From the NCBI GenBank assembly GCA_036563645.1, contig DATCMA010000032.1, forward strand, positions 1 through 25,528: a stretch of DNA of 25,528 nt, given 5' to 3'. The notes beneath the pieces were generated by a model, which was given only the letters and a program-made list of their open reading frames with translations, searched no databases and had not been told where the DNA came from. The DNA is from DATCMA01 sp036563645. Lineage in GTDB: Bacteria; Actinomycetota; Actinomycetes; Mycobacteriales; Micromonosporaceae. Below are positions 1 to 7,550 of the stretch, one piece after another (position 1 is the stretch's first letter; every line of letters starts with the position of its first letter). The position numbers were made by a program, and so were the translations under genes.

Positions 1-68
1 CGACCCAGCTCCTCCGCCAACCCCACCAACGCCGACACATCAGCGGAAAAACCCTGCGAACCAGCCAC
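1..68 (-). CDS. N-terminal fragment of a possible EspC/WXG100-like secreted protein (truncated by window edge)
   Basis: Reading leftward from a GTG at 68, 22 codons stay open to the window edge and encode VAGSQGFSADVSALVGLAEE and two further residues. The spaced hydrophobic pattern (F-x-A-D-V-x-x-L-x-x-L-A-x-x-L) resembles the first helix of small actinobacterial type VII secretion substrates (EspC/WXG100-type). A G-rich stretch 7 to 11 nt upstream of the GTG can serve as ribosome binding site. An in-frame ATG seven codons further upstream is an alternative start. The fragment is too short for a firm family call. Codon third positions are less GC-rich than in the neighbouring genes. Confidence 0.4.
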   Translation of the reverse strand, partial: MAGSQGFSADVSALVGLAEELG

Positions 69-420
69 AACGCACCCCCGCAAACACATCCACCAACACC
101 ACTGCGACACGCAGCGTACCCACCACCCCCACAACCGGCTACTCGGGGAGCGACCGCGGTCAACATCACGTCGATGAATGGGGTTCCCTCCCGCCACACG
201 CGACGCTCGGCCGCGCACGGCGTGGTGATCGAGGCTGGACGCGCGGGGAAACCTTCATGATCATCGCCGTGTCTGCCGGGATGGTCTGGATAGGACGGTC
301 CCGCGCGACGGGAGGCCCAATGGTGATCTCAGCGGACGCACCCGTAGTTGATCATGACTCGTGGATGCGTGGTGGCGCGGGGTGCGATGTCGCCGATTTC
401 CGGTTCCAGATTGGGACAAC

Positions 421-432
421 GATTTATAAATC
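421..432. promoter_or_regulatory. Perfect 12-bp AT-rich palindrome
   Basis: GATTTATAAATC is a perfect palindrome inside an AT-rich island in otherwise very GC-rich DNA. Such islands often mark operators or promoter melting regions. No regulator or target can be assigned from sequence alone. Confidence 0.4.
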
Positions 433-610
433 TCAATAAGTATAGTCGTGGGATTCGGTGCGGGTAGGGTTGTTGTCGGTGGCGCGGTGCCGCGTCACGA
501 GTCGATAAGAGAGCGGTAACCAATCGACCGCTAAAGCGATTCCCGCCCGTGGTGACCGAGGGGGCGTAGTCGTAGGCTCTCCCTGTGGACGTGTCGCGGA
601 TCACCAAGAA

Positions 611-626
611 GTGACCGCTTGGTCAC
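611..626. promoter_or_regulatory. Inverted repeat GTGACC-N4-GGTCAC
   Basis: A perfect 6-4-6 inverted repeat lies about 240 nt upstream of the citrate synthase start. Its size fits a dimeric repressor operator, but a small RNA hairpin is equally possible. No protein partner is visible in the window. Confidence 0.35.
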
Positions 627-863
627 GACGTGTGCTGGGGCGGCGTTGCGGCAGTTCACGGGCGGTTGCGCGCCTCAGTTGGGTGGCGGTTCGACGCCGC
701 CAGTGGAGCATGTCGGTTTTCATCCTGAATGGGTATGTTTTGCCGGACCTAAGGTGACGCAACACTCACCCCTTCCCTGTCTCCAGGGGTTCGACCCGGC
801 AGGACGATTACGGTAAAACGTGAGGCATTACACGAAAGATTTGTCGGCAAAGCGAGGGATCAG

Positions 864-2150
<1,287 letters not shown>

Positions 2151-2164
2151 CACTCGAAGCGTGG

Positions 2165-2199
2165 GCGGTGGCCGCACAGCCGTGCGGCCACCGCTTTTT
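2165..2199 (+). terminator. Intrinsic terminator of citrate synthase
   Basis: A perfect 13-bp GC-rich stem (2165-2177 with 2182-2194) and a 4-nt loop are followed directly by five T residues. It starts 15 nt after the citrate synthase stop codon. This is the clearest classical Rho-independent terminator in the window. Confidence 0.93.
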
Positions 2200-2254
2200 C
2201 GCGGACATAGCGCAGCGAAGAAAACCGGACAGGCGTCGTCCGAAAAGGCTCCTG

Positions 2255-2650
2255 TTAGGTCCAGTCGTCGATGACGACACCCGCCGCTGAGGTCGGGGCG
2301 CTCGCGTCGCTGGTGTGCCCGCGGGCCGTACTGGACAGCTTGCCGGTTCCGGCACTCCCCGTCGTGGTCGGCGCGACGGTACGGCCTCGCCGGGCGATGC
2401 GTCGGGCGCTCGCCGGCCCTGCGGTGCCCCCGGTCGTGGTCGGCGCGCCCGGTGTGGAGGTGGGGCCGCCGTCGCGGAGGACCTGGGGATCGACGCGCGC
2501 GTGGGCCGGGTCCTCGGGATCGAGCTCGTGCTCGACGCGGTACGGATCAGCGGGCGGGAGGGTGACCTCGTCGATATCGGGCGGGCGGTCCCGCTGCGCC
2601 GGGTTGTCACTCGCCGCGCGGGGCGCGCGATCCGGATAGCCCTGACTCAC
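2255..2650 (-). CDS. Hypothetical protein, low-complexity, acidic N-terminal half
   Basis: I do not recognise this 131-residue protein. The N-terminal half is charged (residues around 25-60 contain DIDEVTLPPADPYRVEHELD), and the second half is rich in Thr, Ser, Gly, Ala and Arg, so it is probably largely disordered. No membrane segment or signal peptide is seen. The GTG start at 2650 is supported by an excellent ribosome binding site (GGTGAGGTGA about 6 nt upstream), which argues for a real gene despite the low-complexity tail. It lies 52 nt downstream of the membrane protein gene 2703-3230 on the same strand, so the two are probably co-transcribed. Confidence 0.6.
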   Translation of the reverse strand: MSQGYPDRAPRAASDNPAQRDRPPDIDEVTLPPADPYRVEHELDPEDPAHARVDPQVLRDGGPTSTPGAPTTTGGTAGPASARRIARRGRTVAPTTTGSAGTGKLSSTARGHTSDASAPTSAAGVVIDDWT

Positions 2651-2702
2651 CGTGCATCACCTCACCCCGTACGTGCCCGGGGTGGCCGCCACGCAAACGC
2701 GA

Positions 2703-3230
2703 TCAGAAGATCACGATCAACGTGACGAGCAGCCCGAGGACCAGCAGCCCCACGATGGCCTGCACCACCATCGGGGGGCCGAGGTGGGTCCAGATCGTCG
2801 GGATGCGCGGGGTGAGCACCTGGTGGGTGGTGATGTTGACGATCCGCTCGACCCGCGGCGGGAGGGCAGGGTCCTTCTGTGGCCGAACCGTGACTTGGAC
2901 GTAGTCGCCGGGATCGAGCGCGCTCTGCGGCAGGTGACCGTGAATTTCGACCTCGCAGAGCACCCCACGCCGGTCGCGGACGTGCAGCGGGGTGACGAGA
3001 AACTCGGGCCCCTTGCGCAGGTCACGCCAGCGTCGGCGCGTGTCGCCGGTGCCCGCGGTGCGCAGGGCACCCAGGAACCGCCCGATGCTGGCGGCGAACA
3101 GGATCGCCACCAGGAGGGGTTGGCGGATCTTCAGCTCCCGGGGATAGCCCGGCTGGAGCCGGACCACGTGCCCGGTGATGACCGGGCCGGCCCGGTGTGC
3201 CGCGCGGGCGGCGAGGAGTTCGCTGTCCAT
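2703..3230 (-). CDS. Hypothetical membrane-anchored protein
   Basis: This 175-residue protein has a short N-terminal segment, a moderately hydrophobic stretch near residues 38-52 (LVAILFAASIGRFLGAL), and a beta-rich soluble middle with alternating hydrophobic residues (VEIHGHL, GDYVQVTVRPQ). It ends in a strong transmembrane helix (MVVQAIVGLLVLGLLVTLIV) that runs to the C terminus, so it is likely a tail-anchored or two-helix membrane protein with a small beta-barrel-like domain. I chose the ATG at 3230 because the longer open frame upstream (to 3359) has non-protein-like composition. The ribosome binding site is weak. The gene is divergent from the hibernation factor gene and likely forms an operon with 2255-2650. 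Function is unknown. Confidence 0.72.
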   Translation of the reverse strand: MDSELLAARAAHRAGPVITGHVVRLQPGYPRELKIRQPLLVAILFAASIGRFLGALRTAGTGDTRRRWRDLRKGPEFLVTPLHVRDRRGVLCEVEIHGHLPQSALDPGDYVQVTVRPQKDPALPPRVERIVNITTHQVLTPRIPTIWTHLGPPMVVQAIVGLLVLGLLVTLIVIF

Positions 3231-3422
3231 CGAGCACCACCCGATAGTTAGCGGCCGTGTACTGATTGTATCGACATGATCGGATGAGTGGGGTGAATCT
3301 CGGGTGTGACGGCTGAGTGAATGGCGAGCCGAGCCGTCGGTCCCGCGGTGGCGGCACATGACGTCCAGGTGACAGGGGCGCCTCTCGGGGTACCGGGTTA
3401 CGGATCGCGAGAGGGGTTACGT

Positions 3423-4604
3423 ATGGACCTGTCCTTCCTCAGCCCGCTCTACGTCCGCCCGGGACCCTGGGCATCGGTCTACCTGGACGCCTCGCACAAC
3501 ACCGCCGACGCCGCCACGGAACTCGAACTGCGGTGGCGTGGCCTGCGTGAGCAGCTGCGGGACAAGGGGGTCGACACGCCGACGGTGCACGCGCTGGGCG
3601 AGGCGGTCCTCCGCCACGAGCCACGCCCGGGCGCGTACGGCCTCGCGTTGTTCGCCACCGCCGGAGAGGTCGTCCTCAGCCACTACCTCCCGGCGCCGCC
3701 ACTGCGCGACCTCGCCACCTACGATCCGCTGCCGCACGCCATGCCCCTGGTGGTCCAGCGCGGCGAGGAGATCCCGTGGATCCGCGTGCTGGTCAACCGG
3801 GTCGGCGGCGACATCGACGCGGTCAGCGTCGGCGCGCTGCCGCGGCAGGTCCGGGTTGACGGCGGGGAGTGGTACCCGCTCCGCAAAGTCAAGCCCGGCG
3901 GGTGGTCGCAGGCCCACTTTCAGCGGGCCGCCGAGATGAGCTGGCATCGCAACGCGGGCGACGTCGCGAAGGCGACCGCCGATCTCGCCGACGTCGTCGG
4001 AGCGGAGGTGCTGGTCGTCGCGGGTGATCCGCAGGCTCGCCAGCAGCTCATCGCCCAGCTACCCGTGCGGTGGCAGCGTCGACTGGTCCAAACCGACGCG
4101 GGGGCGCGGGCCGTCGGCACCGATCCCGAGCCGCTCAACGACGTCACTGCGGAAGCGGTCGCGGAGGTGGCCGCCGCCCACACGCGGGACGCCCTCGACC
4201 GGTACGCGGCGCAACAGGGCATCGGCAACGGGTTGTCGGCGGCGGTCGCCGCGCTCCAGCGCAACCAGGTGGATCTCTTGCTCCTGGTCGATGACCCGTC
4301 GTCGACCGCGCGGCTGTGGATCGGGCCGGAGCCCACGCAAATCAGCACTGATCCGGAGGAGCTCGTGGCGATGGGCGTCCCCGATCCTCAGCAGGTCCGC
4401 GCGGACGAGGCGCTGCTGCGTGCCCTCGTCGGCACCGGCGCTGGCCTCGTGCTCGTCGGCCCCGACGACGCTGACCTCGACGACGGTGTCGGGGTCGTGC
4501 TGCGGTACGCCGACGCGGCCACGCCGGGCCGTGGTGATCGCGTCGTGGAGACCATCACCAGTCACAGCCACCACGTCGGCCGCGGGCCCCGGGTCAGGAG
4601 GTAA
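3423..4604 (+). CDS. Rv2629/Balon-type ribosome hibernation factor (baeRF2 family)
   Basis: This 393-residue protein resembles the actinobacterial Rv2629 family, bacterial relatives of archaeo-eukaryotic release factor eRF1/Pelota. Known members (Rv2629, Balon) bind the ribosomal A site and help keep ribosomes inactive but protected during stress. Recognisable parts are the N-terminal region starting MDLSFLSPLYVRPGPWASVYLD, a central segment with IRVLVNRVGGDIDAV, the HFQRAAEMSWHRNAGDVAKA helix, and the LVVAGDPQARQQLIAQLP segment. The ATG at 3423 has a GAGAGGGG ribosome binding site; frame upstream of it is not protein-like. A degenerate SigF-like sequence (GTGA-N15-GGGTAC, -10 at 3388) lies just upstream. 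I infer the family from remembered pattern, not from a search. Confidence 0.8.
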   Translation: MDLSFLSPLYVRPGPWASVYLDASHNTADAATELELRWRGLREQLRDKGVDTPTVHALGEAVLRHEPRPGAYGLALFATAGEVVLSHYLPAPPLRDLATYDPLPHAMPLVVQRGEEIPWIRVLVNRVGGDIDAVSVGALPRQVRVDGGEWYPLRKVKPGGWSQAHFQRAAEMSWHRNAGDVAKATADLADVVGAEVLVVAGDPQARQQLIAQLPVRWQRRLVQTDAGARAVGTDPEPLNDVTAEAVAEVAAAHTRDALDRYAAQQGIGNGLSAAVAALQRNQVDLLLLVDDPSSTARLWIGPEPTQISTDPEELVAMGVPDPQQVRADEALLRALVGTGAGLVLVGPDDADLDDGVGVVLRYADAATPGRGDRVVETITSHSHHVGRGPRVRR

Positions 4605-4638
4605 CCCCGAGTCCCCGGGCGCGGCGCGCCATTGCCCC

Positions 4639-4663
4639 GTTTGAGACCGCTTGCACCGGGAAA
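4639..4663 (+). promoter_or_regulatory. SigB/SigF-type promoter candidate (GTTT-N15-GGGAAA)
   Basis: GTTT at 4639-4642 and GGGAAA at 4658-4663 are separated by exactly 15 nt. GGGAAA fits the GGGWAW form of SigB-type -10 elements but lacks the T of GGGTA. Predicted transcription would start near 4670, leaving a short leader that contains the GAGGGGAG ribosome binding site of the gene at 4699. Confidence 0.5.
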
Positions 4664-4698
4664 GCCGCTCGCGGACAGGGACGAGGGGAGCGGCACGG

Positions 4699-6108
4699 GT
4701 GCGGGAGAAAACGGGGTGGCTCACCGCCAGTGGACTACTCACTCCTCAGCAGATCGTCGCGCCGGACAGCCCTTGCCGGATCTTGCTCGCGGCGACCGCG
4801 CGCGCGTTATGTGGGCACGACTGCGCTGACCTTGGGTACGTGCCCCTCCTGTCGCGGTACCGCGGGGCACCGCAGCCGCTGCGGCGGGCCGCGGTCGCCC
4901 GTGCCGCTATGCGCGTCGCGGTCGCCCCCGACCAGGTGGGGGAGGTCGACGCCGACCGGGTCGCGCAGTGGATGGTGGATCAGTATCCGCGCCGCTGCTA
5001 CCCCGGCGTGGTGCTCGGGTCGCCCCACGGCAGCGCCGCGCACCTCGCGACGGCGATGGACGTGCCGTGGTTGCCGGCCGAGTTCGAGATGACCGTGTCG
5101 TGGCCGCATGGGGCGGTCGAGGACGCCGCCGGGGCTCTCGCCCACGGGACGGCGGTCGTGGGTCGGCTGCTCGCGGCGAATCCGGACGTCGCGGTGCGGC
5201 AGGTGCACGACCCGGCTGCGCGGGGCGTCGTGGCCGGGTGTGTCATCACCCTGGTGGTGCGGTGGCGCACGCTCCCCGAGGCGTACCGCCAGTTCCTGGC
5301 GACCTGCCTCGCCCCTCGAGCTCCGGTGCTGCTGGTCAAGGACTCCCGCACCTGGCCCGTGCTCGACGTCGGGTTACGGCACAGCTTCCAAATTGGTGGG
5401 CCGGCTAGCGGGTTGGAGCCGGACGACTACCGACCCTGTAACGAGTGGCTGGCTCGGGTGCTGCGTGGCACCGGGGGCGATGGCGCGCGGTGGCGCGCCC
5501 CCGCCGTGGTCTGCCCGACGGGGTTCGCGGAACACAGCGTCGAGCCGGCGTTCGAGGAGAGTCTGCGTCAGTGGGCGGGGCAGGTCGGCCGCCCTGTCCA
5601 CCGTGTGCTGTATTCCCGGCCGGAGGCGCTCAGTGCCGCCATCGCTGACATCTATCGCGACTGGCTGCGCGCCGCGGGCAAGACCGGAAACCGATGCGTT
5701 GTCGAATGTGGTCGATTACTCGATCCCTGGCAGGTGGTGCGGGCCGGTCTAGTGCCCTATTGGTGCGAGAACGCCGTGCGGCGCACCGTCGCCGCGGCGG
5801 AGTGGTGGCTCGCGGGCAGCGCCTCGTTCAGCTCCGTCGACGTGATACCGGAACCACCAGGGCTGGTCTCCGATGTGGTGGCGGGATTGCCCCAGTGGCG
5901 CGCGATCGCGGCGTTCGGCCTGAAGCGGGCGGCGCTCGATCGCGTAGCGGCGCGGAGCTATCCCACCGTGCCGGTGCCGACCCGTCGGGCCACAGAGGTG
6001 CTGCGCGGGCAGCCGTACGACCTGCCCCGCCCAGCGCCGCTGACGATTGGGGCGGTGCTCGCGGGTTTGCGGGAGAGCGGAGCGCCGCTCGGGCTGCTGG
6101 TCTGCTGA
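4699..6108 (+). CDS. Hypothetical protein, unrecognised 469-residue family
   Basis: I cannot assign this protein to a family. It is a soluble, Ala/Arg/Trp-rich protein of 469 residues without signal peptide or clear membrane helix. Visible segments are a Cys-containing N-terminal motif (LCGHDCADLGYVPLLSRY), a glycine/serine loop (YPGVVLGSPHGSAAHLATAM), a VVECGRLLDPWQVVRAGLVPY stretch near the middle of the second half, and a C terminus ending in LLVC. The GTG at 4699 was preferred over an ATG at 4651 because a GAGGGGAG ribosome binding site sits 8 nt upstream of it and the predicted promoter lies between the two. The next gene downstream is the sigma factor, 217 nt away on the same strand. 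Confidence 0.8.
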   Translation: MREKTGWLTASGLLTPQQIVAPDSPCRILLAATARALCGHDCADLGYVPLLSRYRGAPQPLRRAAVARAAMRVAVAPDQVGEVDADRVAQWMVDQYPRRCYPGVVLGSPHGSAAHLATAMDVPWLPAEFEMTVSWPHGAVEDAAGALAHGTAVVGRLLAANPDVAVRQVHDPAARGVVAGCVITLVVRWRTLPEAYRQFLATCLAPRAPVLLVKDSRTWPVLDVGLRHSFQIGGPASGLEPDDYRPCNEWLARVLRGTGGDGARWRAPAVVCPTGFAEHSVEPAFEESLRQWAGQVGRPVHRVLYSRPEALSAAIADIYRDWLRAAGKTGNRCVVECGRLLDPWQVVRAGLVPYWCENAVRRTVAAAEWWLAGSASFSSVDVIPEPPGLVSDVVAGLPQWRAIAAFGLKRAALDRVAARSYPTVPVPTRRATEVLRGQPYDLPRPAPLTIGAVLAGLRESGAPLGLLVC

Positions 6109-6325
6109 CCCGCGGTCGGCTACCTGGGCAAATTTCACCTGCCTTTTTCTGCCCGATGGAATAAGGCGGCCGGACATCGGCAGTAGGGTCCGGCGTAGGG
6201 AGCGAGCGGTGCCTCCCTCTCGGGGACGGGGGGCGTCAGTGGTCCCCGTGGCATGTGGACGGTGATCGCTCGTTCTCCATACACCCCATGCACAGCTCGT
6301 AGCCGGCTTACCGGGAGGGGCGGGA

Positions 6326-7462
6326 ATGTCCGGACACAAGCGTGCGGTGACACGGCCGGAGGGTGGGCTCGAAGATCTGGATGGCGCGGCCCTGTCGTAC
6401 GCGGCCCAGATCGCGGAATGCCCGGCCGCCGAACGGCAGGGGCTGCGTGACGACTTGGTCCAGCTCGCGCTGCCGTTCGCGGGACGATTGGCACGCCGCT
6501 ATCGCGGGCGTGGCGAGCCGTTGGAGGATCTGGAGCAGGTGGCCCGCCTCGGCTTGGTCAAGGCGGTGGACCGCTACGACCCGGAACGCGGCTCGTTCAC
6601 CGCCTACGCGGCGGTCACCATCACGGGTGAAATCAAGCGGCACTTCCGGGACCGCACGTGGGGAGTGCACGTGCCGCGGCGGCTTCAGGATCTCACCATC
6701 GAGGTCAGCCAAGCCACCGCGACGTTGACCACGGAGCTGTCCCGTACGCCGACCGTCGGTGAGCTCGCGGAGCGGTTGGATACCTCCGAAGAGGACATTC
6801 TCGCGGCGTTGGAATCCGCGGCGGGCTACACACCGGCGTCGCTCAACGGCCCTGTCGGCGACGACGGTCCAGCCGAGTTGGGCGACATGTTCGGCACCCT
6901 CGACGCCGACCTGGAGTCGGTGGACGACCGCCTGACGATCAGCGGTTTGCTCTATCGCCTGCCACCGCGGGAACGGCGCATTCTCGCGATGCGCTTCTAC
7001 GGCAACTACACCCAGTCCGACATCGCCGCGGAGTTCGGCATCTCCCAGATGCACGTCTCGCGCCTGCTGTCCAGGACATTGAACTGGCTGCGGCAGGCCA
7101 TGCTCACCGACAGCGTGCCGCGTTGGGAATCCGGCGCCCACCGCGATCGGCCAAGTTTGACCGTGTCGGTGGCCCGCTCGGAGGATCCCCGCCCGCGGAC
7201 AGTGGTCACTGTGGAGGGCGAGGTCGACCGGGAGACCGCGGATCAACTGCGTGAGGCCCTCTCCGACGCGGTCGCCACCGCCCGGGGAGACCTCGTCGTG
7301 GATCTCGCCGCCGTGCCGTTCATCGACACCGCGGGTATCGCGGCCCTGCTGACTAGCCATGAAGCTGCTCGCCGGAATGGGTTGCGGTTCCGATTGGCGA
7401 ACCCCCAGCCGTACGTGCGGCGCAGCCTCACCGTCGCCGGGCTGGGGCGGATGGTCAACTGA
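6326..7462 (+). CDS. SigB/SigF-family RNA polymerase sigma factor with fused C-terminal STAS domain
   Basis: This 378-residue protein directs RNA polymerase to a subset of promoters, probably general-stress ones. Region 2 spans about residues 40-115 (DLEQVARLGLVKAVDRYDPERGSFTAYA, IKRHFRDRTWGVHVPRR), region 3 about 118-180, and region 4 about 205-258 (LPPRERRILAMRFYGNYTQSDIA, GISQMHVSRLLSR). After a short linker, residues 277-378 form a STAS domain of the anti-sigma-antagonist type, with PFIDTAGIAALL placing Thr335 where SpoIIAA and RsbV carry the phosphorylated Ser. The normal family length is about 260 residues, so the STAS part is an addition, not a truncation artefact. No RsbW-type kinase gene lies in the window. 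The ATG follows a GGGAGGGG ribosome binding site. Confidence 0.92.
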   Translation: MSGHKRAVTRPEGGLEDLDGAALSYAAQIAECPAAERQGLRDDLVQLALPFAGRLARRYRGRGEPLEDLEQVARLGLVKAVDRYDPERGSFTAYAAVTITGEIKRHFRDRTWGVHVPRRLQDLTIEVSQATATLTTELSRTPTVGELAERLDTSEEDILAALESAAGYTPASLNGPVGDDGPAELGDMFGTLDADLESVDDRLTISGLLYRLPPRERRILAMRFYGNYTQSDIAAEFGISQMHVSRLLSRTLNWLRQAMLTDSVPRWESGAHRDRPSLTVSVARSEDPRPRTVVTVEGEVDRETADQLREALSDAVATARGDLVVDLAAVPFIDTAGIAALLTSHEAARRNGLRFRLANPQPYVRRSLTVAGLGRMVN

Positions 7463-7512
7463 TCGGGCGACGCGCGGCGCGGTGAGCGCACGGCGCGTCC
7501 GCTGCCCGGGTC

Positions 7513-7547
7513 GGCTGGGCGCCACCGGCGACCGGTGGCGCCCAGCC
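7513..7547. terminator. Bidirectional hairpin terminator between sigma factor and ctaD
   Basis: A perfect 16-bp GC-rich stem (7513-7528 with 7532-7547) with a 3-nt loop sits between the convergent sigma factor gene and ctaD. There is no T tract in either direction, as is common for actinobacterial terminators. Confidence 0.85.
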
Positions 7548-7550
7548 TGC

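Larger units (their letters stand above)
69..863. other. About 800-nt intergenic region without a convincing gene
   Basis: Open frames here are short, low in protein-like character and lack ribosome binding sites. The stretch contains a local AT-rich patch near 421-445, two clean palindromes annotated separately, and an isolated GGGTAT hexamer at 731-736 whose upstream GTTT is only 11 nt away. It may hold the promoters for the left-edge gene and for citrate synthase, but I could not assign a good -35/-10 pair for either. Confidence 0.5.

Noticed and set aside
716..736. GTTT followed by GGGTAT as a SigF-type promoter for citrate synthase
   Set aside because: The spacer is only 11 nt, compared with 15 at the four accepted sites.
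783..803. tRNA T-arm-like GGTTCGACCC
   Set aside because: The flanking bases do not pair into a 5-bp T stem, and no acceptor, D or anticodon arm can be built around it.
257..816. Short open frames upstream of citrate synthase
   Set aside because: They lack ribosome binding sites, hydrophobic pattern or family resemblance, and overlap each other on both strands.
3321..3422. N-terminal extension of the hibernation factor
   Set aside because: The upstream 34 codons are unlike the family N terminus; the ATG at 3423 has a clear ribosome binding site.
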